A DNA stretch of 64,000 nucleotides. It comes from Sporobolomyces roseus. Taxonomy: Eukaryota; Basidiomycota; Microbotryomycetes; Sporidiobolales; Sporidiobolaceae. Under the pieces are notes generated by a model. The model was not told where the DNA came from, did no database searches, and saw only the letters and a list, made by a program, of their open reading frames with translations. The translations under genes were made by a program, and so were the position numbers. This document shows positions 1 through 10,364 of the stretch, piece by piece (the stretch's first letter is position 1; each line of letters starts with the position of its first letter). The stretch spans positions 2,046,001 to 2,110,000 of the forward strand of contig JADILM010000002.1 of assembly GCA_016617785.1 (NCBI GenBank). The letters are read 5' to 3'.

Positions 1-42
1 AGCACCTTCCATTCGACTTCAGCTTCGATCTCGACCTCGAGC

Positions 43-1050
43 ATGTTCACGTCAAGCTCCACCATGACGCCCTCGCCATTAGGAGAATGCGTTGTTTGCG
101 GAAAAGAATCGTCAACTCGTTGCTCGAGCTGTTCTCAAGGTGGAGTCGATTGCATGTTCTTCTGTTCAAGAGATCATCAGAAACTCGTGAGTTCGGCTTT
201 CGTCTTGTCGTACAATAGAGTCAGCTGACTGTTTCGAATTTCGTTTTCTTCCTCCTTTACTTTCTTTACTTTCCCGCACCTACTCTCCCGCACTCGATAC
301 AGATCTGGCCCGTTCACAGCCGTGTGTGCGGAGGATCGTTCATGTGGCCGCCGCTCAAGTCTAAGGAAAGAGCTGAAATGCTCGAATTCACAACGAAACC
401 GATGAACGAAATGCTCACAACGACAACTTGGGCCAAGAGCTTCGAGCGATCAATGGATCACGTTCCGCCTCATGTTGGACACACAGAAAGTTGTGGTTGC
501 GTGACGAGGGCACTTCAGGTCCGTCTTCTGTTCACGCACGCGATGGAAAGCTGGATCTCTCGCTGATGTCCCCAATTCAAGACAGGCATCAATCAAGAAA
601 GTTACTACGAACCAAGCCCTCCTGTTTGACCTTCGCGGCTCCGCATTTCACGTCAGGATCGGATCGGAATTGCTCGAGAGCGGCGATATGACATGTGGCC
701 ATTTCTGCGAGCTCGTCGTAGCGAATCCATTCGGTTGTCTCGCATACTCGCAAGGCGAACATCTCGAGGACTGGACCCAACAAATCGATTCGACATGGTA
801 CTCTCGGTTTCAGCACTTGTCGGTGGTACTCGTTGCGCTCATCGGCGAACTGCACCGCGACCTTCGGAATTACAAGGGAGGAATCAATCGACCGGAACCG
901 ACCTTGCTCGATCACATATTGAACACTATGAGGGGAATAGCAAGAAGTCAGATCTCTCCGCTCAACCCGGCGCTCGCAAAATCCATCTCCGAAGTCTGGC
1001 TACCGTCGATGTTGGAAAATGTCGGCATCAAGATGACATTTCAGGATTAG
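43..1050 (+). CDS. MYND zinc-finger protein, paralog A
   Basis: Function unknown; MYND fingers usually bind proline-rich partner peptides. Three exons are visible. Exon 1 starts at the ATG at 43 and encodes two CxxC pairs followed by FFCSRDHQ. The intron at 187-302 has a GTGAGT donor. Exon 2 supplies the rest of the finger (IWPVHSRVCGG). A second intron of about 80 bp ends near 591. The last exon carries the family C-terminal domain with NPFGCLAYSQ, then WYSRFQH and a terminal LPSMLENVGI. There is no SET domain, so this is not a SMYD methyltransferase. It is closest to paralog D in the SxHL.DW segment. Only 42 bp of upstream sequence lie in the window, so its promoter cannot be compared with its sisters. 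An in-frame ATG at 61 is an alternative start. Confidence 0.8.
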
Positions 1051-1342
1051 GGAGGTAGGACATCGACTTGATCGTGAGTTTTGGGCAGTAAGGATAGAGA
1101 TTGTTGGAGATGCAACAGGATGATCGTGTCGAAATCTTTGCATCGTACGTTTTTCTTGCTGAGCAGCGCAAGGTACGTCGCTCATAGTCTACGCTCGCTT
1201 CCAATTCTGACTGGACACTGATATTTACGTTCAAAATACTCACAGAACTGCTCGAAACGCTTGATCGATCGCTCGAAACCGGTTCATTCTCTTCTCCTCC
1301 TCTTCTCCCCCCGACAACGCAACAAACTTTCTGCTACCTCAA

Positions 1343-1394
1343 TCTCGACAAGCTCTCAATAAGCCTCGACAAGCTCTCGACAAGCTCTCGACAA
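1343..1394. repeat. Short tandem repeat, unit about 11 bp
   Basis: Four imperfect copies of CTCGACAAGCT, the third and fourth adjacent, about 460-510 bp before the start codon of MYND paralog B. No function is evident. Confidence 0.7.
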
Positions 1395-1703
1395 TTCGAA
1401 TCTGCTATCTCACTTCCTCTCGATTACAACGATTTCCCTCGATCCGTCCTCAAAACTTTCGATTCCTTCTCGATACTCTCCCGCCGCGCACTCCCTCCCA
1501 ATCGCTCCTACTCGTCACATCTTACGTACTCCTCGAGCGGCATTTGTTCTCAATCGGTATCAGTTTCTTGCGATTTTAGACAACGAAGGGAATTTGAGGA
1601 AGTCGTAGCGAGTGGAATCGCAAACTACGAGCTTTTGCTTCATCCTCCCCTTTCTTTTGCATAGAGCTTTGCTGTTCACCAACTACTCTAGAGATTGTCG
1701 TCG

Positions 1704-1877
1704 TCGTTCAGCTTCGGATCGACCGGACTTTCCGCGGTGCAGATTTGCCAGGTTTCACTCGGTCTCTATCTCTCTCTCTCCTTCTCTTCACTCTCTCACT
1801 TCTGTCGCTCGAATCTCTCAGTCTCAGCTTCACCGCACTCAAGCACTCTCAACATGTCCACCTCGACTTCTACCGCT
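1704..1877. repeat. 174-bp leader block identical to 10191-10364
   Basis: Base-by-base comparison shows no difference or gap against the leader and first codons of paralog D. It spans the CCGCGG element, the pyrimidine-rich leader and the first eight codons, then divergence starts. Much of the same leader also precedes paralog E on the other strand. Confidence 0.9.
1732..1737 (+). promoter_or_regulatory. CCGCGG element upstream of MYND B
   Basis: Palindromic CCGCGG in the context GGACTTTCCGCGGTGC, 117 bp before the ATG. The same core occurs at a similar distance before five other MYND genes. A site for a CGG-triplet-binding (Zn2Cys6-type) factor is an inference only. Confidence 0.4.
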
Positions 1878-2978
1878 TCTCCCTCGGCTTTAGGAGAATG
1901 CGTCGTTTGTGGGAAAGAATCATCAACTCGTTGCTCAAGCTGTGCAAAGGGTGGAGTGAAATGGATGTTCTTCTGCTCGAAGTATCACCAGCAGCTCGTG
2001 AGTGCATCTTCATCATACTCTCGAGCGGGCCGGAGCTGATTAGCTTCTTTTTCTTCCCCTCCCTCTTCCCCTCCCTCTTCCCCTCTCGGTTTCGTCAATG
2101 CGTGCAGATTTGGAGTGTACACAAGCGAGTCTGTGGAGGATCCTTCAAATGGCCAGCTCTCAAAATCAAGGAACGAGACGAAATGATTGAGTTGAGCACG
2201 AAAACGTATCGAGGAGACGAAGGATTGACAACTTGGTTGGCCGATTTGAGGGCTTTGGCGATGAAAGAATGTGCAGGGTTCTCTTTTGGAGTAAGGGCGA
2301 TGGGTGGAGAACAGAAGCTGTTCAGGGTAAGCACTGTTTTCGCACTGGACGTTTTGCGAGTACAACTAAATTGGCTCGTGAGTAAAGATGGCCGTCGATA
2401 CTATGCTGGAGAAGGCAGGACAGTCGTTTGTTCAGGATCAAGAGGAGCTGCATGAACATCGCGCTACCGCATTCAGTATCAAGACGTTCTCCGAGCCCTA
2501 TCTCGACGGAATGACCTACACCGATCGACGTCGACTCGCTCAGCTGGATCCCTTCGGCTTCGTCGCCTACCTCGAACGAGCCCATGTCCCACAAGTCAAT
2601 ACTTTCGAGTACTGTGATTCATCATGGTGCTCGGAGTTTCAGCACCGAACGTTCATCTTCGTCTCGATTATCAACGCCTGTCAGCGCTCAGTCAAAGCTC
2701 TCGACAAAGATGGACTCGCGGATGGCCACGTCTATCTCATGTACGCCCTCAACAAACTCAGCGATCTCGCTAGAGGATCCATCTTTAGTCAGGCTCCTTC
2801 GATCGCGCTCGATATTATGCGAGTGTTTCTTCCGAAAGTTTTGGAGGAGTTCGGAATAGCTCTAGTTCCTGAGGATGGCGAGGAAGATTTGGCTTGGAAC
2901 GAGAGTAGCGATTTAGTCGCTGGCGGTATTACGGTACAGCGAGGTGCAGCGGGTGATTTTAGAGTCGAAGCGAAGTAG
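1854..2978 (+). CDS. MYND zinc-finger protein, paralog B
   Basis: Exon 1 (1854-1997) encodes a Ser/Thr-rich tail and the first half of the finger, ending FFCSKYHQQL. The intron at 1998-2107 has a repeated pyrimidine tract. Exon 2 resumes with IWSVHKRVCGGSFKWPAL and KIKERDEMIEL. A further intron follows near 2327. The last exon holds the family C-terminal domain: LDPFGFVAY, WCSEFQHR, and an LPKVLEEFGIAL motif near the end. The C-terminus has an acidic stretch (PEDGEEDL). The finger's third ligand pair is C-x3-H rather than the canonical C-x3-C. The role is unknown; a nuclear or cytoplasmic adaptor would suit a MYND protein lacking enzymatic domains. The leader is identical to that of paralog D although the C-terminal domains differ strongly. 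Confidence 0.8.
2053..2086. repeat. Pyrimidine 12-mer repeat in intron 1 of MYND B
   Basis: CTTCCCCTCCCT occurs twice in full and once in part, and forms the polypyrimidine tract before the 3' splice site at about 2107. Confidence 0.8.
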
Positions 2979-3626
2979 ACCTTTATCCCTTGTTCATGTT
3001 GTATTTTGTCTATCTCCGTGTGGGAAGTGGAAGTTTGAGGTTGCTATCACCTACAAGGGAGGACCTTCGCTTGCGCTTTGAAGAGACGAAGATCAGCACA
3101 AGCGAGTCTGACTTTGCGAAGCATGGAAAGGTCTTCGGACGACGACAGCAGACTGTCGAAAGCATCAAGCTACTTTGTTTCACCGCTGTTTAACACAGAA
3201 GTAGTAAAGCGGAACGTCAGAAAGGGATCGGTCAGCGAAGCGAGCAGCCTCAAGGTGTAAACTCGACAAATCCCGAGAGACTGTTTGAGTGAAGACTCGG
3301 TACTCCAGCCTTTCGTTGTCACCGCATAACTCCCTTGCGAGCTTAACCGCTATCGTTTCAGTCACTAGCGTTCAGAAACGAGTCTGACACGAGCAGATGA
3401 GGGGGAGAACTGGATGGGGAAGCAAGAGACAGTGACAAGAGAGCTGAAACCGAGCCCAGCTACAAACAGCGCTTTCTTATAGAAGCCCTGAGCAGGACTT
3501 CGCGGTCTCGGACAGAAGGTGAAGAGAACAACCTCGAAAGAGAGATGAAAACGAATCTTCGTTCCCTACGCTTCACCCAATCCTCAGATACCGCCGGAAC
3601 TCAGCTCAAGCAGATCATGAACATCT
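2979..3626. other. Intergenic region, no gene recognised
   Basis: Short open frames on both strands have no recognisable product or splice structure. The region holds the 3' flank of MYND B and the upstream side of the histone deacetylase relic. Confidence 0.5.
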
Positions 3627-4740
3627 ATGGGAGCTAGTTCTACGGCCCCCTCGACCGTCGATCGAGGATTCAGCGACTCAAAGGTCACGACTCAAGAAAC
3701 AACTCCTCTCTTCACTCACTATAATCCAACCTAGATTGACCGCTCGTAGGGTCGGCTTCATCCACGCAAAGGACATGCTACGCGTAGCAGAACAACTGCC
3801 CTCGAACATCGGTCGTGCTTCACTCGCTCACAATCTCATCTCAACCTTCGATTTACTCACCGACGACACAACAGAACGGATTACTGAATGGAGAGGAACA
3901 GAGAGCTGGAGTACTGGACTCTACAGAAGCTACAAGGGAGGAATTTTGTGCTTTTCATGACGAGGAATTCATCGGCAAGTTCCCTCTTCACTGTCTAATT
4001 CTCCCTTCCCTCGAGCTGACAGAACGTTCTTACAGTCTCAGATAGTCTACTAGGGACTTCATCTACCTCTGACACACAATTCGACTCTTCCCCTTCCTCG
4101 TCTTCCGCTTCCTCCTCCTCTCGACCCTCGAAACGACGCAAGATCTCTTCCTCCCTGATCGACGACTCTCTTCCTCCCTTCCCCTCTCTCGCTCACTACG
4201 CTTCCCTTCGTAGCCGGTGCCTCAGGCACAGCAGCTCGAGAACTCCGACATGGAAAGACAGACATCGCTATTTCGTGGACTGGAGGAGAGGAAGACACCA
4301 CGCGACAAGGGGAGAAGCGAAAGGGTTCTGTTATGTCAACAATATAGTGTTAGCTATCATGGAGTTACGGAAGAAACCCCTCCTATCCTCTTCGGCTCCC
4401 TCGTCAGAATCAGATGAATCATGTCCCCTCTTTCAAAACCTCTCAGAATACTCTCCAAAATCCTCTACCTCGACCTCGACCTGCATCACGGAGATGGAGT
4501 CGAACCAGTGTTCCTCACTACCCCACGAATCCTCACTCTCTCCCTATCTGTCTTCTACCCCTCGACTGGAGCGTTCACTAACTCCCCCCCTCTCTCTCTC
4601 TCTAGCTCAACCGCCCATTCCCGCTCGACTATCGAAACCCATCCTCCCTTTACCCCTCGAAACGGCCAACTCCCACCCTAGTTCACCCTCGACGTCGAAA
4701 GGAGGGAAGGAATGAAAGATCTCAACAACAGGTTACTCTC
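3627..4740 (+). pseudogene. Class I histone deacetylase (HDAC8/Rpd3-like) relic
   Basis: The intact enzyme removes acetyl groups from histone lysines using a zinc ion. HDAC blocks can be read in the right order but in different frames. ASLAHNLISTFDLL is the N-terminal helix region. Next come EFCAFHDEEFIG, then AARELRHGKTDIAISWTGG, then GRHHATRGEAKGFCYVNN with the catalytic His pair, then ILYLDLDLHHGDGVEPVF with zinc ligands. At least three frame changes and an in-frame stop (about 3716) separate them. The clearest break is at 4278-4290, where five extra bases fall between the TGG and RHHA of the active-site loop. The C-terminal half, including the GGGGY loop, is not recognisable. Some changes of frame could be introns, but the five-base one cannot. 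I call it a decaying pseudogene lying between MYND genes. Confidence 0.65.
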
Positions 4741-5109
4741 AATAGAGTTGGAGAGGCGTTCGTGAGGTATTGTAAAGCGTCGAGGGAGCTACGAAAGACT
4801 AGGAATGAGACGAGAAAGAGGGGACAGAGAGGAAGGGGGAGGAGAGAGGAGAAGGAGAGGAAAAGAGGGAAGAAGAGAGTCGGGTTTTGACTCGACGAGG
4901 AGGATGGAGAGACTGAGGAAGCGAGGGAGGAAATTCGAAGCAGCGCCTCTCTATGAATCAGCGTAGATTCATACTCGCTGTACGATTGTGCGTAGCAGAA
5001 CGAGAGAGGACAAGATTCGTTAGTTGAGATTTGCGACCTTTGTTTCCCAATTTTTGACATCTCGTCTCTTCCTCTTTCCTTCCTCTCACTTTGTCACTAG
5101 ACTCTCAAG
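4741..5109. other. Purine-rich spacer
   Basis: A GA-rich + strand tract (about 4790-4900) follows the histone deacetylase relic, then the presumed promoter of the F-box gene. No coding feature is supported. Confidence 0.5.
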
Positions 5110-7976
5110 ATGAGCTCACCACCACGCAAGAAGACGCGTACTCAATCAAGTGGACCTTGTTACACTGCTCCTGATGTATTTTATGAACTCGAAAAGGATT
5201 TCAAACAACAAGGAAAGAACAAACAGAAAGGGGAGAGGAAGAGGAAGAAGGGTGAAGGTGAGTCTGTATCTACTCTCTATCTTTTGCGGTATGGACTAAA
5301 CAAGATACAATGTGATGTACAGGCAAGAAAGTAGTTCAAGAGGGGGACGATTCTGAGATTGATCAACTCGCTAGTGATCCAGATCAAGATGATTCAGGTT
5401 ACTTCTCACTCTCTACCGGATCGAGTAAGGCTAGGAAGAGGAAGAAAGCTGTAGGAGGAGGAGAGAAGAAGAAGAAAGTAGAAAAGATCAAAGGTCCTTC
5501 TCCATTCGACAGATTGCCTAACGAGATTCTCACTCAGGTGAGCCCTCTCTCAGCTCTTATCTTCGTATGCGATCGACACTGACAATGACAGAGTTCGAGG
5601 GATTAACAGATCTTCTCTGAAGTGCCTCACGAACAACTCTACTATCTCTTATTGATGTCGAATCGTTTCCACAAGCTCCTCAAATCGAAGAAGAAACCTA
5701 TGAAGCGTATCTGGAAGGGAGCTAGGCAGGGAGTCGAAGGGTTGCCGGAAGTGACGGGAATGAAAGAGAAACAGATTGCGAAATTATTGTATGGCAAAAC
5801 TTGTCAGGTACGCTCCCTCGTCTTTATGCATACGCTCCTGAGATGGTAGCTGATGGATAAAGGTCGCGTGCGTAGCTCTGTGAGAAAGATGGAGGAGAAG
5901 GTGATCCATTCTTGAGAATCGTGATTTGTCGAGATTGTAGAAAAGAACAGTTCGTTTTTCTCCTCTCTCTCCCTCTTTCCCTCCCCACTTGTACTGACAG
6001 GCTATTTCGATCGCTCATCACAGACTAGTCAGCACGTCGAAGGTGTCGAGTATCTATCCTGAAGTAATGCATCAAACTATCGAGTGTTGTATTCCAACTT
6101 TTCGTAAGCTTCTTTCGATCAGTCTCACTCTGTCTCGTCTCACAATTCTGACTCCCTAAATGATCCTTCCTGTACTCTGTCGCTTCTCAGTCAGTGCATC
6201 TGGTAATCACACGAAAACTCGTGAGCACTCCTTCTTCTGACCTCCCACTCTCTCATCTTCTGATACGCCATATTCCTCTCCCTTCTAGGTTGGGTACTCA
6301 AATCGCATCTCCTTGAGGAAGCCTCCGAGCTCGACACTCGCGAAAAGAAGGACAGCGACGACAGCGAAATCGAATTATGGAAAGTGATCTCGGGAGAACC
6401 GGGAGAAGACGGAGGGAAGAGAAAGAAGCTTTACGTACCCGAATTCAACGAGAAAGTGAGGAGAGAAGGGAGTGGCAAGAGGGTGATGAAATACGTCGAG
6501 AAGAGGAAAGAGGCGATCAAGGAGATTGAAAAGGTGAGCTATCATCACTCTGAGCCTTATCGAGTGAAGCGGCGAGGGAACTGATAGGGTATGTTGAGGA
6601 TTGATGTAGGAAGGGAAAGCGCTCTGTGAGTGGATGGAGGAGAAGAAGCAAGTCGTCGAAATGGAGAAGAAAGAGGCTGCGAACGCTAGACGTCAAGCGT
6701 CAGTCTCACCTTGTCTTTCCATCACCCTCTCTGGACTCTGCACTGACCGACGACTGTGTATCGACAGTATCGAATCTCGTGTGCTCTATATCGATGGTTA
6801 CTCTCAAGACGAGTGAGTCTGCCTCTCAATGTCCGATCAAAGGGTCAAAGACTGTCGACTGATCTCCTCTCACTCAAACAGCTTCTGCCCTACTTTCGCA
6901 AAGAGCGCACTAGTCGCGAAAGGATCATCTGAGATCGATGACAAAGGTAAAGAGAAGAACGGGAAAGCAAGTAGAGTCGAGCTGATTCTTTGCCCGAGTT
7001 TTCTCTTTAGCTTGGGAGAAACTCAAACCTCAGATCCTCAAATTGATCGATCACTGTCGAGACCTCAAGAAGAAAGAAGCTGAACATGATCGACTCCTAG
7101 CTCGAATCGAAGACGTTCGAATTACCATCTACGACAAACTTCGAGAGGACGAAACTTTCTGGCCACTCTTTGCCGATTTCTGTTCCTTCTCGACGATTCA
7201 ATCTCTCCTACACGATGATTCAACTTCCTCAAAGATCTCGAAATCGAAGTTACGAGAAGTGGTCGACGAGATTTTCGAAGAACTGGAAGAATGGCAAGTC
7301 GATACTCGATTGAACGCTATCTTGCTCATCCTCCAACGCACTCTCGATCTCGATAAAGATGAAGAACTCGATCCAGATGCAGACGCTTACACCTCAGCAG
7401 AAGGTTACAACGATGATTGGTTCAACCTCGTTTCATCTTTCCTTTGTTGCGATATCCCAGGCTGTCAAACTACGACAGAGGAACACCAAGTCTTCTTTGG
7501 ATCGCTTCCCGACTTGCTCAATCATCAACATGAACAACATTCAGGTCTCGCTTTGAACCTCAAACTCAAAGATCCGAAACCAAAGAATCGAGTCGCTTTA
7601 CCTCTCGAAGTTGCCGCTGCTGTTTCGGATCTACTCGAGATGGGTGGGTTGGATGAGACTAGCGCGGAAGTATCGGATGTCGATGGAATGATGAAAGGAA
7701 TGGCTCTACAATGGGAGAACGCTCCGGGAGTGAGGAGAGGAAGGAGCAAGAAAGAGAAAGATTGGAAGAAGATTGTAAGCCTTCAGTCTTTCTCACTCTC
7801 TTCTTCTGCTCAAGTCGACTAACTCCTCTTTGTATGAGCTTGTGAAGATCTCGAAGATCAAGATTGAAAGCGATCGAGCACACAAAGGAGGAAAAGTTTT
7901 GGATCCGACTCTCGTTCTTTACGATCTCTCGACCGACATGAAGCCAAAGAAGAAGAAGAAGAGTGGAAGGAGGTGA
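5110..7976 (+). CDS. F-box domain protein with lysine-rich N-terminus
   Basis: Probably a substrate receptor for an SCF ubiquitin ligase, judged only from the F-box. Exon 1 runs from the ATG at 5110 to 5257 and is joined in phase to an exon at 5323 encoding an acidic then lysine-rich tail. The F-box core follows: PFDRLPNEILTQ, an intron, then IFSEVPHEQLYYLLLMSNRFHKLLKSKK. After several short introns come a CRDCRKEQ motif, a charged helical stretch (KVRREGSGKRVMKYVEKRKEAIKEIEK) and a C-terminal region of about 250 residues with CDIPGC and an HQHEQH motif. The last exon ends in KPKKKKKSGRR before TGA. At least nine introns are needed, and some internal boundaries near 6100-6290 and 6780-7020 are uncertain. 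The layout with a C-terminal CxxC...HxxxH pair suggests a zinc-binding tail. Substrate unknown. Confidence 0.7.
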
Positions 7977-8731
7977 AGTCATTGGAATGAAACGCTTGAA
8001 CAGAACAGAGGGAGGGGAGGAACAGAGGAATTATGAAGCTTGTTCTCACCGTTCGAAACGAAATGATCGCAATACTATCCCTAATCTAATCGCTATCCCT
8101 GTTTCTGCCCGATCTTCGAGGAAGTTGAAGTGGTCTCTGAGAGGATGGGCTCTGCTCGTTCAGAGGTCAGCGAGGAAGATTTGACCTGAACGACTTGCGA
8201 AATCTCTAAACGAGATTTGGACGGGCGGAAAACTTTTCACCGTCCACAAATCTCAGTGGCCAGTCAGTGACCCTGATCCCTTCATGAAGCCCTTGAGGAC
8301 CAAGAAGAAGTTGTGCGAAGAGCTTGTGCTTGAAAAAGCGATGATTTTTCTTCACCATTCACACGACACTCGAATCAAGCTAAAACTAAGGCAGAACAGC
8401 TTAGAGAGCTCAAGAGAACACGCTACAAGTACTCCTGAACCTCCAACCTCAAGAAGAGATTCGATAACTCCCTTGACAAACTCTCCCCTAATCGACTCGA
8501 GACACAACAGCAGGAGTCGGGACTACCTCTGTAAGCATTTCTGAGCTTACTATATACTTTCTAAGAGTTGAAGAAACTGATCTACCTAATGAATTCAGCT
8601 CTCTTCCCTCCTCCGCCTCGCTTCTTTCGCTCAACTCCTCCTTTCTAATCCTTTCGCATCCTCCCGCTACTCGCTATCAATTCCGAACTCGACTGTCGGA
8701 GACTACCACGGCCTAAGACAGAATCTCGCCA
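7977..8731. other. Intergenic region with nested inverted repeats
   Basis: Contains the F-box gene 3' flank, the hairpin cluster at 8200-8254, an open frame at 8284-8544 that resembles nothing I know, and the presumed promoter of MYND C. That promoter lacks the CCGCGG element. Confidence 0.5.
8200..8254. repeat. Nested inverted repeats, alternative hairpins
   Basis: AAATCTC (8200-8206) pairs with GAGATTT (8212-8218). The latter, extended as GAGATTTGGACGG (8212-8224), also pairs with CCGTCCACAAATCTC (8240-8254) apart from a small bulge. The middle segment can therefore join either of two exclusive stems. Role unknown. Confidence 0.7.
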
Positions 8732-9688
8732 ATGTCAACCTCGAACTCGAACGTACCTTTAGGAGAGTGTGTCGTATGCGGGCAAGAAACCGCAACGCGG
8801 TGCTCAAAGTGCGCTCAGGGTGGAGTAGAATGGATGTTTTTCTGCTCAAAGGAGCATCAGAGAGCCGTGAGTACTGCTTTTCGATTTTAGCTGAGGTTCG
8901 AATGTTTGATCTGACTTCTTCGCGCTTTGTCTCCTCCCTTCCTCTTCTTCCTCAATCGTTTGATGCAGATCTGGAATGTGCACAAGCGAGTCTGTGGACG
9001 CCCGTTTCAGTGGCCGGTTATCAACTTGAAGGAGAAGGAAGAGATGCTGGAATTGATGCCGAAATCATGGCGAAGTTATGACGGGAAAACCCAAACTTGG
9101 TTGGATCAAGTCCATGATACAATCGAGGGGCAGGAGGTTCGTGTCTTCTTTCGCTCTCTCACCCTCTCACGAGGTCACGATCGAGATTCAGCACTGACTC
9201 GCTTGAGCTGCACGCAAGATTTCCTCGAAAAGCTCATGATTGTGCGCGATGACCGACACCCTTCGAGTTCGATGATGCTCTGCAACTATCGATACACCGC
9301 GTTCAAGATCAAGTACGCCTTCGAGGATCACACATATAAGGGACTCGACCACGACATTTTCGACGAACTTATCGCCGCAGATTCTCTTGGATTCCTCGCA
9401 TACGCACATTGCTGCTACTATCCGACCGTCGAACAGAAACCTGAAGCTGAATGGTACTCCGACTTCCAGCATCGCATGCTCTGCTTCATTGGAGTTTTCC
9501 TCTACTCTCGACCCTCTGTAGTCGCAATTCTAGAAGATTCTGCTGTGAGACAGCGCAGAGAACACTTCAAGTACACGATCAGTCAGGTGCAAGAATCGGC
9601 TCGAAATGGCATCCAGAAGTTCGACCCCAACCTCACGAGAACGATTCTAACTCAATTTCCTTCGATGTTGAAACGAATCGGAGCGTAG
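8732..9688 (+). CDS. MYND zinc-finger protein, paralog C
   Basis: Exon 1 starts at the ATG at 8732 (MSTSNSNVPLGECVVCGQ) and ends FFCSKEHQRA at a GTGAGT donor. Exon 2, after an acceptor near 8968, gives IWNVHKRVCGRPFQWPVI and a KEKEEMLELMPKSW helix. The rest reads almost without interruption, with one likely intron near 9137-9196. The C-terminal domain contains ADSLGFLAYAH, WYSDFQHRML and a final FPSMLKRIGA, the same order as in its sisters. Like all copies it has His at the sixth ligand position. It is one of the more divergent left-block members, and its promoter does not share the identical leader of B and D, so it is probably an older duplicate. Molecular role unknown. Confidence 0.8.
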
Positions 9689-10178
9689 ACGATAATGCAC
9701 AAGAAGCTCGACGGCGGTATAGGGAAGTGACGCTGTGATGGGCTGGCAAGGGCGTTCGAAGTGGAGAACATGGTCCGGTGGAGCAGAATATCGTTTCCCG
9801 AACTTGTTCCTCTCCTCCGCACCTCTCGACCAACCCAGCCAATCTCATCAGCTCTACCTTTCATCTCGATTGCTTCTCTACACTTTGACCTCGCATCTCC
9901 CGCTCTCCTACTGTTTCCTTACGCTGCTCCTCGACCTCTCTTTTGTATTTCGATCATCAACCGCTTTCCCTTCCGACCGTTCATCGATCTCAAACCCCTT
10001 ACGTCTAACGCTGTACCAGTCGTCCTTCCTCTCACCTGGACTCCTTTGTATCAATTTAAACAACGAATGGGAAACGAGGAAGTCGTCGCGAGCGAAATTA
10101 CAAGTTCACAAGGTGTCGCTTCTTCCTTCCTCTCCGCTGGTACAGAGTCCCACCAGACAGTCTGGTAGCTGCTTCGAT
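9689..10178. other. Intergenic region and promoter of MYND D
   Basis: Pyrimidine-rich spacer without a gene. From about 10050 it is homologous to the DNA upstream of paralogs B and E (a shared GAGGAAGTCGT stretch). An in-frame ATG at 10179 would extend paralog D by 54 residues. Confidence 0.5.
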
Positions 10179-10190
10179 ATGTCGTCGTTT

Positions 10191-10364
10191 TCGTTCAGCT
10201 TCGGATCGACCGGACTTTCCGCGGTGCAGATTTGCCAGGTTTCACTCGGTCTCTATCTCTCTCTCTCCTTCTCTTCACTCTCTCACTTCTGTCGCTCGAA
10301 TCTCTCAGTCTCAGCTTCACCGCACTCAAGCACTCTCAACATGTCCACCTCGACTTCTACCGCT
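10191..10364. repeat. 174-bp leader block identical to 1704-1877
   Basis: Second copy of the leader block, offset 8487 bp from the first without an indel. It runs into codon 8 of paralog D, after which single-base changes appear. Confidence 0.9.
10219..10224 (+). promoter_or_regulatory. CCGCGG element upstream of MYND D
   Basis: Same core and flanks as before paralog B, 117 bp before the ATG at 10341. It lies inside the identical block, so the B and D sites are not independent evidence of conservation. Confidence 0.4.

Larger units (their letters stand above)
1051..1853. other. Intergenic region and leader of MYND paralog B
   Basis: No independent gene is supported here. The first half holds a short CTCGACAAGCT repeat and pyrimidine-rich DNA. 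From about 1570 onward the sequence is recognisably homologous to the DNA upstream of paralogs D and E, so this is the duplicated promoter and leader. From about 1695 the frame stays open into the MYND coding sequence but has no ATG. Confidence 0.6.

Noticed and set aside
4722..5060. Open frame of 112 codons on the - strand
   Set aside because: Low-complexity Ser/Leu/Pro reading of a GA-rich tract, no start context or family resemblance.
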